Assembly (NCBI GenBank): GCA_002722795.1
Contig: PBMY01000005.1
Coordinates: forward strand, 23,679-87,678
DNA: 64,000 bases
Reading direction: 5' to 3'
Source: Crocinitomicaceae bacterium
Lineage (GTDB): Bacteria > Bacteroidota > Bacteroidia > Flavobacteriales_D > Sanyastnellaceae
Position numbers and translations under genes: made by a program. Positions within the stretch are counted from its first letter, which is position 1; each line of letters starts with the position of its first letter. Shown here one piece after another: positions 37,941 through 47,254 of this stretch. The notes below the pieces were generated by a model that saw nothing but the letters and a program-made list of their open reading frames with translations, did not search any database and was not told the origin of the DNA.

Positions 37941-40448
37941 ATGCTTAAAAAAGCTTTGCCTCATATTTTATCTATCGTAGCGTTTTATGCTATAGCGAGT
38001 ACATTTTATTCTCCTGTAATTCTTGATTCTAAAAGGCTAGTTCAAGGTGATACCAAACAATACATTGGTATGTCACACGAAGCTCTTAGCTACGAGGATA
38101 TTGAAGGTGAAAGACCTTCATGGACAAATAGTATGTTTGGCGGAATGCCAACAGTACAAATCACAGGTACTGGTATTATGACTTTACCAAAGTGTATCTG
38201 GAAACTCTTAAGGCTATTGATGTCACCGGAGATAATGACTCTGTTTCTTGCAATGCTATCTGCATATGTTTTAGCTCTTTGCTTAAAAGCTCCACCACTT
38301 GTTGCATTTATAGCTGGAGTGACTTTTGGTTTGGGCTCAATAAATACTCTTTACTTAGCTGCAGGACACGCAACAAAAGTTAGAGCAATTTCATTAATGC
38401 CTGGAGTGTTAGGTGGAGTGATCTATGCATTTAGAAACAACATGTGGGGCGGCGCTGCAATAACTGCGTTTTTCTTAGCAATGCACATTGATGCAAACCA
38501 TCTTCAGATGACATATTATCTGATGTTTATGATTGCAGCTGTGGGAATATGCGAACTTGTAGCTGCGCAGCATAATGGATATCTGAGGCAATTTGTAACA
38601 ACTTCAGTCTTACTAATAGGTGCAGCTTTAATTGCACTTCTTCCTTCACTACCTAGCCTTCAAATCACAAAAGATTATTCTCATTACACTACAAGAGGTG
38701 AGGCAATATTAGATGAAACATCAACTGAACACGGAAATGGACTAGAAACAGATTACATTCTTGAATACAGTCTTTCAAGGGGTGAGTGGTTGAGTTCTAT
38801 TGTGCCTGATATTAAGGGGGGTGCTAGTCAACTTTATTGGGGTGAACAAAGGTTTTCGGGGGGAGCTATGTACTTTGGAGCGATTGCGTTTACCCTACTA
38901 CTAGCATTCTTCTTTGTAGTCAAAGATAGGATGAGATGGCCACTTTTGGCAATCACTCTATTATCCATCATTTTATCTTGGAGAGATGCATCATTTATAA
39001 CTGATTTTTTCCTTGACTACGTTCCAATGTTCAACAAGTTTAGGGATACAAAAATGATGCTTGTACTTGTTCAACTTGCTGTAGCGGTAGGGGTATCTAT
39101 TAGTTTAAAAAGGGTATGGGAAGATGCTGGTAGCGATAATTGGAAGCCATGGATTTATGCTTTTGGTGGTGTTTCAGGACTTTTAATATCCTTCTACATT
39201 TTACCTGAAACATTCTTCGATTTTACCTCATCAATTAGGGCTGATCACCTTAGAGAACAATATTCAATAAGCAAGTTAACTTCCTTGAGAGTTGAGATTT
39301 TTAGGGCTGATGTTTTTAGGTCTATTGGTCTCATTGTTGTTGCTGGTGGTGGAATTGTTGCAGTAGTGAAAGGGTTGGTTAAAAGAGACATTGCTTTAGG
39401 TATTTTGGCTTTAGTTATGCTGTACGATGTGTACAGTGTTGACAAGAGATACCCAAGTGAATTCGACACAGAATTCAATGTTGTTTTCCCTCATGAGGCT
39501 ACAAAAGCTGAACGTGAAATAGCAGCATACGAGTCATCTATTCTTGAAGGTTTCGAAGAAAAATATCTTGAACATATTGGGATCATAGAGGAAGATTTGG
39601 GGATCAATATCAATGAGAGAAACGCTAATGCTAAATACCTAAGAGCATCTGATGCTGCGAAATTTAGAGCATTAAATAGTTTGTCTCATTTCAGAGTTTT
39701 GAATTGGATAAATCCAATGAATGATGCACGAACTTCATACTTCTTTAAATCTATTGGCGGATATCATGGAGCTAAACTCAGACGTTACCAAGACTTCATT
39801 ACTCATGTCTTACTTCAACAGAATATGAGGTTTAGTCAAGCCGTAAGTGAAACTGGAAATGTTGAAGGCGCAATGGGAATTCTAAAAGGAGCAGCAATGC
39901 TTAACACTAAGTACATTATTGGTGCAGGTGAAAGGCCTATTCCATTAAATAATGCATTGGGACCTGCTTGGGTAGTTCACAATGTTAATTGGGTCGATAC
40001 AAATGAAGACGAATTGTTTGCAATTGAAAATACAGATGTGTCTCAAGTTGCTTTAGTTCATGAAGAATTTAAAGCATTGGTTCCAGACCTTATGTCAGAA
40101 GATTCATTGTCCACTGAATCCTCAGTTGAACTTGTTGAGTATCATCCTGAGGGTAGTACATACAGTGTATCTACTGAAAGTGACGGTATGTTAATATTGA
40201 GTGAGGTTTGGTATCCAGAAGGATGGTCAGCTACAGTTGATGGGGAGGAGGTTCCACTTGTAAGAGCCAACTACATTTTAAGAGCATTGCCAATTTTAGC
40301 AGGAGATCACGATGTTGTTCTTAGCTATAATCCTCCTGTAGCCCAAAGAGCAGGAATTGTAGGTGGCATTGGATCGTTTTTACTAGCTCTATTTATTGCA
40401 TTCTCATTTTACAAATGCTTTGATACATGCATATTAGTTAAACAATAA
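37941..40448 (+). CDS. YfhO-family polytopic membrane protein (GT-C-like)
   Basis: About 835 residues from the ATG at 37941 (MLKKALPHILSIV); an earlier in-frame start at 37911 would overlap the previous gene and add a non-family leader. About a dozen hydrophobic helices fill the first 500 residues, with an early loop LVQGDTKQYIGMSHEA and WTNSMFGGMPTVQ typical of YfhO. The last third is a beta-rich extracytoplasmic part ending in a helix (GIVGGIGSFLLALFIAFSFY). YfhO proteins have a GT-C glycosyltransferase-like architecture and are linked to surface-polymer glycosylation in Gram-positives. The substrate here is unknown. It sits with other envelope genes. Confidence 0.8.
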   Translation: MLKKALPHILSIVAFYAIASTFYSPVILDSKRLVQGDTKQYIGMSHEALSYEDIEGERPSWTNSMFGGMPTVQITGTGIMTLPKCIWKLLRLLMSPEIMTLFLAMLSAYVLALCLKAPPLVAFIAGVTFGLGSINTLYLAAGHATKVRAISLMPGVLGGVIYAFRNNMWGGAAITAFFLAMHIDANHLQMTYYLMFMIAAVGICELVAAQHNGYLRQFVTTSVLLIGAALIALLPSLPSLQITKDYSHYTTRGEAILDETSTEHGNGLETDYILEYSLSRGEWLSSIVPDIKGGASQLYWGEQRFSGGAMYFGAIAFTLLLAFFFVVKDRMRWPLLAITLLSIILSWRDASFITDFFLDYVPMFNKFRDTKMMLVLVQLAVAVGVSISLKRVWEDAGSDNWKPWIYAFGGVSGLLISFYILPETFFDFTSSIRADHLREQYSISKLTSLRVEIFRADVFRSIGLIVVAGGGIVAVVKGLVKRDIALGILALVMLYDVYSVDKRYPSEFDTEFNVVFPHEATKAEREIAAYESSILEGFEEKYLEHIGIIEEDLGININERNANAKYLRASDAAKFRALNSLSHFRVLNWINPMNDARTSYFFKSIGGYHGAKLRRYQDFITHVLLQQNMRFSQAVSETGNVEGAMGILKGAAMLNTKYIIGAGERPIPLNNALGPAWVVHNVNWVDTNEDELFAIENTDVSQVALVHEEFKALVPDLMSEDSLSTESSVELVEYHPEGSTYSVSTESDGMLILSEVWYPEGWSATVDGEEVPLVRANYILRALPILAGDHDVVLSYNPPVAQRAGIVGGIGSFLLALFIAFSFYKCFDTCILVKQ

Positions 40449-40455
40449 TTTCAAA

Positions 40456-41661
40456 TTGAATTATAGAATTGACATTATATCTTCAAGTGATCAATGGTCA
40501 GAAGAGGAGTGGAGTAAGTGGGATGAGTTTCTCGCTTTTGAACCTTCAGCATATTTGGATTCTAGGTCAATAAAGGCTGCATTAGACGTAGAGACAAGAC
40601 ATCTACAGATAGTTAAATGGATAAATGAATCAGAGGAAATTGTTGGGATTGCTCAAGTAGAAGATACTCATGCTGTCAGTGCTGTTCAGGGTAAATTCCT
40701 TAAGGCTGAAAAACCATTTTTTAAGCTAGCTCAAAAGTATTTGTATAGGGGAGATGGAGTCTTTCAATTTGATGTAAGAGTTCTTGGAACTGTTCTTTCA
40801 AGTGGGGATCATGCGTATAGATTTAAACAGGAAATTTCTGAGAAGAGGCAATTTAAATTAATTCATCAGGCATTAAATATTCCAATGATTGATGGGTCAA
40901 AACCACCAAAATCATCAATGGTTAAGGATCACTATTCGGAAAAACCTTGGTCTGAAAAAATTGCCGGAAAAAGTGGATGGCATTGCAACTGGATAGATTT
41001 AGAATTTGATCCAGTAATGGAGGTGGATTTAAAAAGAGATTGGTCTACATTTGAGGAATACAGTGCTGCATTACGGAAAAAATCTAGAACAAAGATTCGA
41101 AGAATTATTAGAGGGTCTGAAGAGTTGGTGTTAAAGAATCTCAGCCTTGAAGAGGTAGAAAAAAACTCAGACTTATTGCACTCACTTTATAAGCAAGTTT
41201 ACGATAGAGCTGGTTTCACACTAGGGAAATTGTACAAAGAGGATTTAATCTCATTAAAGAAATATTGGGGTGATGATTTTCCTGTTATTGCTTACTATTT
41301 AGAAGATGAGATGGTGGGATTTCAGTGTGGAATAATAACTGATCATACAACTGAGGCATACTTCGTAGGTTTTATGCTTGAGGAAAATATAATTCATTTT
41401 ATGTATCAAAGGATGCTTCTTGAATTTATCAAGCAAGGAATTGCAAAGGGGTCAAAGAAAATTGTAATGGGAAGAACAGCGTTAGATATTAAATCTTCAC
41501 TTGGAGCTTGCCCTAAACGATTATTGTGTCATATGAAAGTAGACAACCTACTTATACATATTCTTACTAGGGGAGTAGCACTTACTTCTTCTCCTAAAAT
41601 ACCCCCGCTTAAAAGGGCATGGGACGACGATAGAGTATCTATCTTAGCGGCTGGAAATTAA
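40456..41661 (+). CDS. GNAT-fold (FemAB/CelD-like) acyltransferase
   Basis: 401-residue soluble protein with a C-terminal GNAT-like half: YSAALRKKSRTKIRRIIRGSE, then VIAYYLEDEMVGFQCGIITDHTTEAYFVGF and a late KIVMGRTALDIKSSLGA. This resembles the CelD/FemAB superfamily, whose members move acyl or aminoacyl groups onto cell-wall or polysaccharide precursors. The N-terminal half is divergent. No ATG exists in the first quarter; the start is most simply TTG at 40456, 7 bp after the YfhO-like gene. Substrate unknown; context suggests envelope modification. Confidence 0.68.
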   Translation: MNYRIDIISSSDQWSEEEWSKWDEFLAFEPSAYLDSRSIKAALDVETRHLQIVKWINESEEIVGIAQVEDTHAVSAVQGKFLKAEKPFFKLAQKYLYRGDGVFQFDVRVLGTVLSSGDHAYRFKQEISEKRQFKLIHQALNIPMIDGSKPPKSSMVKDHYSEKPWSEKIAGKSGWHCNWIDLEFDPVMEVDLKRDWSTFEEYSAALRKKSRTKIRRIIRGSEELVLKNLSLEEVEKNSDLLHSLYKQVYDRAGFTLGKLYKEDLISLKKYWGDDFPVIAYYLEDEMVGFQCGIITDHTTEAYFVGFMLEENIIHFMYQRMLLEFIKQGIAKGSKKIVMGRTALDIKSSLGACPKRLLCHMKVDNLLIHILTRGVALTSSPKIPPLKRAWDDDRVSILAAGN

Positions 41662-41671
41662 GCGCCGCATT

Positions 41672-41899
41672 GTGCGAATTATTGAAGAAATACCTCATCA
41701 ATTAATGAAGATCACCATTCTTGGTTGGAACGATAAGTACCAACTAAGATATGAGCTTGATAGGTATGAGCAGATGTTCAAATTTGACATGGATAATTAC
41801 TCTATTGATGAAGTTAAATCTCTTGGTGAAGAGATGTCTGAGGGTGTGCTATTGAGATTTGTAGATATGAGGGCGCAACTAAATTCAAAACCAAAATAA
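41672..41899 (+). CDS. small conserved Bacteroidetes protein of unknown function
   Basis: 75 residues starting with GTG at 41672 (MRIIEEIPHQLMKITILGWNDKYQLRYE). The IIEEIPHxxMKITxxxWNxKY pattern matches a small uncharacterised family that I recall in Bacteroidetes, and this supports the GTG start over the ATG 12 codons later. It is soluble, with mixed beta strand and C-terminal helix (DEVKSLGEEMSEGVLLRFVDM). The stop overlaps the next ATG by one base (TAATG). Confidence 0.65.
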   Translation: MRIIEEIPHQLMKITILGWNDKYQLRYELDRYEQMFKFDMDNYSIDEVKSLGEEMSEGVLLRFVDMRAQLNSKPK

Positions 41900-42453
41900 T
41901 GAATAAAGTAATATTAACTGTTGTTGGGGTTTGGCTTATAGCTTTATCCTTTTTACTTCTAAAACCTAAACCCAAATTTTCTTCAAAATCTGTAGCTCCA
42001 ATCATTGCATATGTACATGGAGACTCACTTCACAGTGGGATGAATTTGATTACAGAATTAGAGGTAACTCTGCAGAAAAATGTAGAACAGGTAGATTCGC
42101 TTTTAAAGACAGAGGCAGCCCCTTTACAACAAGAGGCCCAAGAGCTTGTTTCATATGCAAATTCAGGATCTGCTTCTGAGGATGAAATTCAAATAGCTCA
42201 ACAAAGAGTATATGAAATTGAAGCAATCTTACAGCAAATGCAGGCTGAAGCTTCTAAAAATGTTCAGTTACAAGAGCAAACTATGCAAACTACTGTTAGC
42301 GCATTTTTGAATAAAGTTCTAAGCGAATACGCTGAAGAAAACAATATTGATTTAATCCTAAATTGGGGATTGAGTGGTGAAGGAGTTCTTTATGGAACTG
42401 AACCGTATAATGTCACAGCAGAGGTGTTAGAAAAACTTAACTCAACTGAATGA
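41899..42453 (+). CDS. OmpH/Skp-like periplasmic chaperone
   Basis: 184 residues. The N-terminal hydrophobic segment (about 3-21) is followed by a short linker, a beta strand IIAYVHGDSLHSGM and a long coiled coil (about 50-130, Gln/Glu-rich). The end is DLILNWGLSGEGVLYG, the strand pattern that closes the OmpH body. Skp/OmpH trimers hold unfolded outer-membrane proteins in the periplasm. The N-terminal segment lacks a clear signal-peptidase site, so it may stay anchored. It overlaps both neighbours (1 nt and 4 nt). Confidence 0.78.
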   Translation: MNKVILTVVGVWLIALSFLLLKPKPKFSSKSVAPIIAYVHGDSLHSGMNLITELEVTLQKNVEQVDSLLKTEAAPLQQEAQELVSYANSGSASEDEIQIAQQRVYEIEAILQQMQAEASKNVQLQEQTMQTTVSAFLNKVLSEYAEENNIDLILNWGLSGEGVLYGTEPYNVTAEVLEKLNSTE

Positions 42454-42983
42454 TTTTAGCTGAAACAAAAAAGAAAGCTCACATAGTTGAGTACATTTTA
42501 TTTCTTTGGCAAATTGAGGATCTCGTTCGGGCAGCTCAATTTGACCCAAAAATTTTGGAAAAGTGGGCTGAGAATACTGCTAGCTCTGAGGGTTCTGACT
42601 CTAAAAGAGAAAAGGAATGGATTATGTCTATAGCTGCAGAAATGAGGAGCCAAGGCAAAACCGAATCTGGCCACGTCGCTTCAGTAAGCGAGACAATGGT
42701 TGAATTAGCTCATCTACATGAAATGCTTGTAGGTCCTATGGAGGACAAAAGGTACAAGGAAGCATTCGAGGTAGCTCAGCCCATAATGAAGGAACTCAGT
42801 GCAAAACAACCAGGACCTGCATCACACCCCGTTGAACAATTACTTGTTGTTTTATACGGATTTCTTATATTGAGACTACAAAAGCAATCTATATCTGCTG
42901 AAACGGAATCTGGATTTGTCGCTTTTAGAAATTGGGCTAACGTTCTAGCTAAAGGACATATTCAAATTTACTATGGCGGGTAA
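42450..42983 (+). CDS. DUF4924-family protein
   Basis: 177-residue, mostly helical soluble protein. The opening AETKKKAHIVEYILFLWQIEDLVRAAQFD and the later SHPVEQLLVVLYGFLILRLQKQSIS match the Bacteroidetes-restricted family DUF4924 as I remember it. No signal peptide or catalytic motif. It overlaps the OmpH-like gene by 4 nt (ATGA) and closes the carB-to-DUF4924 run. Function unknown. Confidence 0.7.
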   Translation: MILAETKKKAHIVEYILFLWQIEDLVRAAQFDPKILEKWAENTASSEGSDSKREKEWIMSIAAEMRSQGKTESGHVASVSETMVELAHLHEMLVGPMEDKRYKEAFEVAQPIMKELSAKQPGPASHPVEQLLVVLYGFLILRLQKQSISAETESGFVAFRNWANVLAKGHIQIYYGG

Positions 42984-43175
42984 TGCTTTAATAAATCCAC
43001 TACTCCTCGCTAATAGCAACGATTCAGCCTCTTCGTTAAGAAAAGGGATCTTGACTGAATTTAGAAACTCTGATTGGTGATATCCAATCGTACGACGCTC
43101 TCTCACTCCAGGTCAAATTTGATTTCATAACTCAGCTTAATAGTACAATTAATCTGATAGATTCCCCGGAATAGA
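42984..43175. other. intergenic gap with one small hairpin
   Basis: 192 bp between convergent DUF4924 and the M42 peptidase gene. It holds a 6-bp stem GATTGG/CCAATC (43072-43077 with 43084-43089, loop TGATAT) without a T-run, and no reading frame, tRNA or terminator that I can support. Confidence 0.5.
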
Positions 43176-44264
43176 TTACTTCAAATATTTAAAATCTTCT
43201 CCCTTTTTGATATTCTGAAGAGTTTCGTAAATCAGCTTAATACATCCTTCCACATCATCCTTGTGAACCATCTCAACTGTTGTATGCATATATCTTAATG
43301 GTAGTGAAATAAGTGCACTCGCAACGCCTTTGTTTGAATATGCAAAAGCATCTGTGTCTGTCCCTGTAGAACGAGATGCAGCCATTCTTTGGAAGTCAAT
43401 CTTATTCTTTTCAGCCGTGTCAATAATGCGCTGAAGCAAGTTGTTCTGAACTGCTGGCCCGTATGTCACAGCTGGTCCTTTACCAGCAGCTGTATCGCCC
43501 TGCTCAATTTTATTAATCATTGGAGTGTGTGTGCAATGACAAACATCTGTCACAATAGCCACATCAGGTTGAATGCGCTCAGCTATCATTTGTGCACCTC
43601 GTAAACCAATTTCCTCTTGAACAGAATTTGTGATGTATAGGCCAAACGGCAACTTCACCTTATTCTCCTTCAAAAGCCTAGCCACTTCAGCAATCATAAA
43701 TCCACCAACTCTATTGTCTAGGGCACGTCCTACATACCACTTCTTATTTAGCTTAATAAATTCGTCAGGATAAGTAACAACACAACCAACGTGTATACCC
43801 ATTTTCTCTACCTCTTTGGCATCCTTAGCACCAATGTCTAGAAAAATATTTTTTACCTGTGGAGCTTCCTCCTTTCCTGGCTTACGTGTATGAATAGCTG
43901 GCCATCCAAAAACACCAGTTACTGGGCCCTTTTTAGTATGAATTACCACTCTTTTAGATGGAGCTATTTGGTGGTCTGATCCTCCATTTCTTCTAAGGTA
44001 AATATATCCCTTAGGATTGATATAGTGGACAAACCAGCTGATCTCATCTGCGTGAGCTTCAATCACCACCTTGTAATCCGCTTCGGGATTGATTACTCCA
44101 ACAGTAGTACCGTATGTATCTACAAAGTAGTCATCGATATAAGGTTTGATATAGTCTAGCCAAATCTTTTGGCCTTCAGACTCGAAACCGGTTGGCGAAG
44201 GATTATTTAGATAATTCTCAAGAAATGTTTCAGAGTTATTGGTGATGATGTTATTTTTTACCAT
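43176..44264 (-). CDS. M42-family metallo-aminopeptidase
   Basis: 362-residue dinuclear-metal peptidase of the M42 (glutamyl/leucyl aminopeptidase, FrvX-like) family. The metal ligands are all visible: EAHADE with His71 and Asp73, GRALDNRVGG with the bridging Asp near 187, the catalytic pair in VQEEIGLRGA near 219, TDVCH near 241 and the late His in LRYMHTTVEMVH. It forms tetrahedral shells that trim peptides in the cytoplasm. No signal peptide. It lies 12 bp after fadE on the same strand, so it may ride on the fad transcript, though a functional link is not obvious. Confidence 0.92.
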   Translation of the reverse strand: MVKNNIITNNSETFLENYLNNPSPTGFESEGQKIWLDYIKPYIDDYFVDTYGTTVGVINPEADYKVVIEAHADEISWFVHYINPKGYIYLRRNGGSDHQIAPSKRVVIHTKKGPVTGVFGWPAIHTRKPGKEEAPQVKNIFLDIGAKDAKEVEKMGIHVGCVVTYPDEFIKLNKKWYVGRALDNRVGGFMIAEVARLLKENKVKLPFGLYITNSVQEEIGLRGAQMIAERIQPDVAIVTDVCHCTHTPMINKIEQGDTAAGKGPAVTYGPAVQNNLLQRIIDTAEKNKIDFQRMAASRSTGTDTDAFAYSNKGVASALISLPLRYMHTTVEMVHKDDVEGCIKLIYETLQNIKKGEDFKYLK

Positions 44265-44276
44265 GTGGTAAAAATA

Positions 44277-46061
44277 CTAAAAGCAGTACTCATTCTTGTC
44301 AATACAAGCTTGAGCTATTTTACGGCGGCTTTCCTTACAGTTAAAAGGCTCAACTTTAGTAAAGCGTTTCATGCCCATAAGCATCATCTTTAGCTCGTCT
44401 CCTTCAGCAAAACCCATCAACGCATCACGACCTGAAACGTTTATTTTATCTGCCGCAGAATGTATGTAAGTCTGCATTACTTCAATTGGTAAGGCAGCAG
44501 CTTCAGCTCCTTGAGATTTATGAAGTTTTTGGACTCTCAAAACAATAGATTCAGCAGTGTAAGTCCAAATTGTCATATCAGCAATTCCCATTAATATTTC
44601 TTGTTCCTTTGCTAGGGACATCATTAGTTTTTGAGCTGCAGAACCAGCAACCATAAGAACAGCTTTCTTGAATTTCTTGATATAGTCAAGATGGCGTTCA
44701 AAAATATCATCAGAAGGTGGGTTGAAATCTGGAATACCCATAATTTCATTAGCCACTTCCATCGCGGGAGTCATTAAATCTATTTCACCCTTCATTGCTT
44801 TTTTGAGAATCATATCCACAGTAAGCATTCGGTTGATTTCATTTGTCCCCTCAAAAATTCGGTTGATTCTTGCATCTCTGTATGAACGTTCAGCACGTGT
44901 TTCAGCGCTGTATCCCATTCCTCCAAGAATTTGAACAGCTTCGTCAGCTATGTAGTCTACAACTTCAGAGCCCAAAACTTTCATCATTGCACATTCAGGA
45001 GCAAAAGATGCAATTCCCTTCAGAGTAGCGTCTGCATGATTCATGCCGCCATCTTCAAGATCTTTAATTGCGTCTTCAATGTTTTGGGTTGCTCTGTAAA
45101 CTGCAGATTCTAAAGCGTAGGTTTGAATTGCCATCTCGCCAAGCTTTTGACGTATAGCCCCGTACTTAGAGATTGGTCGGCCAAACTGCTCGCGTTCATT
45201 TGCATAGTTAGTTGCATATGAAACACCATCTTTTGCAGAACCAAGAACTACACCCCCTAGTTTAATCCTTCCAATATTGAGGATATTTACTGCAATCTTG
45301 AATCCATTTTGTCTCTTTGAAAGTAAATTTTCTATTGGAACTTTTACATCGTTAAAAAACACCTGACGAGTTGAAGAACCTTTGATTCCCATTTTCTTTT
45401 CTTCAGGATTCATTGTGATTCCTTCGTAATCTCTTTCTAGAATAAAGGCGCTTAAATTCTCATCTTCGTCAATTTTAGCGAACACAACTAAAAGATCTGC
45501 AAAACCACCGTTTGTGATCCACATTTTCTGACCATTCAAGATGTAGTGCTTACCATCTTCACTTAAGACAGCTTTAGATTTAGCGCTATTTGCATCTGAC
45601 CCTGAACTTGGTTCAGTTAAGCAGTAGCAACCTTTGAGTTTCCCAGAAGCTAGGCCTGGAATGTATTTTTTCTTCTGCTCGTCATTTCCATAATACAGAA
45701 TAGGAAGTGTAGCAATTCCAGTATGAGCAGTGAAGCTCACAGCAAATGAATGTCCTCCACCAACACCTTCAGTTATAATCATTGAACTTTTAAAGTCCAT
45801 TCCCATACCTCCATATTCTTTAGGTACAGATGATGCTAAAAGTCCAAGCTCTCCGGCTTCTTCTATAAGAGATGGCATTAGTCCTTCCTGCATATCGTCG
45901 ATAGCCTCAAGGTTAGGCACAACTCTAGAATTGACAAAATCAATAGAGGTTTGGCGCATCATAATATGCTCCTCAGTCCATTCTTCTGGAGTAAAGATGT
46001 CTTCACAAGCTACTTCCTTGATTAGGAAATCGCCTCCTGTGATTGGTTGTTTATCACTCAT
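44277..46061 (-). CDS. fadE: acyl-CoA dehydrogenase, FadE (YusJ-like)
   Basis: 594-residue FAD-dependent acyl-CoA dehydrogenase, first oxidation step of beta-oxidation. The core shows CLTEPSSGSDANS (FAD/substrate), MWITNGGFADLLVVFAK, the VLGSEVVDYIADEAVQILGGMGYSAE segment and FEGTNEINRM, where family members place the catalytic base region. An extra C-terminal helical domain of about 170 residues puts it with the VLCAD/ACAD9 and Bacillus YusJ (594 aa) type. It lies 7 bp after fadA in the fadN-fadA-fadE order. Confidence 0.92.
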   Translation of the reverse strand: MSDKQPITGGDFLIKEVACEDIFTPEEWTEEHIMMRQTSIDFVNSRVVPNLEAIDDMQEGLMPSLIEEAGELGLLASSVPKEYGGMGMDFKSSMIITEGVGGGHSFAVSFTAHTGIATLPILYYGNDEQKKKYIPGLASGKLKGCYCLTEPSSGSDANSAKSKAVLSEDGKHYILNGQKMWITNGGFADLLVVFAKIDEDENLSAFILERDYEGITMNPEEKKMGIKGSSTRQVFFNDVKVPIENLLSKRQNGFKIAVNILNIGRIKLGGVVLGSAKDGVSYATNYANEREQFGRPISKYGAIRQKLGEMAIQTYALESAVYRATQNIEDAIKDLEDGGMNHADATLKGIASFAPECAMMKVLGSEVVDYIADEAVQILGGMGYSAETRAERSYRDARINRIFEGTNEINRMLTVDMILKKAMKGEIDLMTPAMEVANEIMGIPDFNPPSDDIFERHLDYIKKFKKAVLMVAGSAAQKLMMSLAKEQEILMGIADMTIWTYTAESIVLRVQKLHKSQGAEAAALPIEVMQTYIHSAADKINVSGRDALMGFAEGDELKMMLMGMKRFTKVEPFNCKESRRKIAQACIDKNEYCF

Positions 46062-46068
46062 AATTCAG

Positions 46069-47247
46069 TTATTTCAAAAGTTCAAATACACCTGCTGCAC
46101 CTTGTCCAGTTCCGACACACATTGTTACGATTCCATATTTTCCTTTTCGGAATCTTAATTCGTCAAGGAGCTGAACTGAAAGTTTTGTTCCAGTACAACC
46201 AAGCGGGTGACCCAATGCAATAGCACCCCCATTTACATTAACCTTACTAGGGTCTAAACCCAGCTCACGAGTTACAGCAACACTTTGTGATGCAAATGCT
46301 TCGTTTAGTTCGTATAGATCGATTTCTGAGGCAGTTAAACCTGCACGCGTTAGTACTTTGGGAACTGCATGAATAGGCCCGACTCCCATAATTCTTGGCT
46401 CTAGTCCACTTACATGGTATGCGCAGAATCTAGCAAGTGGTTCTACGTTTAATTCCTTGAGCATTTTCTCACTTACTACAAGTACAAAAGCTGCTCCATC
46501 AGATGTCTGTGAACTGTTTCCTGCTGTAACAGATCCTCCCTCAGCAAATACTGCCCTGAGTCTAGCGAGTTTTTCAGCAGTTGTGTCTGCTCTTACTCCT
46601 TCGTCAGTATCTACAATTGATGATCTCGTTTGTACTTTTTCGTTTTCGTCGAGGTAAGTTTCTTCAACTGTAATAGGAGCTATTCTAGGAGCAAAACGAC
46701 CACTTTCAATAGCTGCTGCTGCACGACGATGGCTTTCAGCTGCGAAGATGTCTTGGTCTTCACGACTTACATTGAACTCCTTGGCAACAGCTTCTGCTGT
46801 CAACCCCATTCCCCAATACCACTCTGGATTCTCTTTAGCAACGCGGGCGTTTGGCACTAATCTCCAACCCCCAAAAGGTATAGGAGACATAGTCTCAATT
46901 CCACCTGCAAGTATGCATTCAGCCATGCCAGAATGAATTTTAGATGCTGCAATAGCAATTGATTCAAGTCCTGATGAGCAGTAACGGTTAATTGTCATTC
47001 CAGGAACTTTTTCTGTGTCAAGTCCCATGAGGCTAACCATCCTTCCAATATTTAAACCCTGTTCTGCCTCTGGTGTTGCATTTCCAACAATAACATCGTC
47101 TATTCTCTCCTTGTCTAGTTGAGGGAAGTCTTTCATCAGATGTCTGATTACTTGTTCGCCCAAATCGTCTGGCCTCATAAATCTAAAGGCTCCTTTTCCT
47201 GATTTTCCTACCGCTGAACGGTATCCTCCAATTATATATGCGTTCAT
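46069..47247 (-). CDS. fadA: 3-ketoacyl-CoA thiolase FadA
   Basis: 392-residue thiolase for the last step of beta-oxidation. The acyl-accepting Cys90 is in [10 protein letters not shown], the catalytic His in [11 protein letters not shown] near 349, and the second Cys in [13 protein letters not shown] near 380. It lies 7 bp from both fadN and fadE. As in other bacteria it probably forms a multienzyme complex with the FadN-type partner. Confidence 0.95.
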   Translation of the reverse strand: MNAYIIGGYRSAVGKSGKGAFRFMRPDDLGEQVIRHLMKDFPQLDKERIDDVIVGNATPEAEQGLNIGRMVSLMGLDTEKVPGMTINRYCSSGLESIAIAASKIHSGMAECILAGGIETMSPIPFGGWRLVPNARVAKENPEWYWGMGLTAEAVAKEFNVSREDQDIFAAESHRRAAAAIESGRFAPRIAPITVEETYLDENEKVQTRSSIVDTDEGVRADTTAEKLARLRAVFAEGGSVTAGNSSQTSDGAAFVLVVSEKMLKELNVEPLARFCAYHVSGLEPRIMGVGPIHAVPKVLTRAGLTASEIDLYELNEAFASQSVAVTRELGLDPSKVNVNGGAIALGHPLGCTGTKLSVQLLDELRFRKGKYGIVTMCVGTGQGAAGVFELLK

Positions 47248-47254
47248 GAAATTA

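Noticed and set aside
42984..43175. tRNA or small RNA gene in the largest simple gap
   Set aside because: Only one 6-bp stem is found; no cloverleaf, T-loop motif or terminator.
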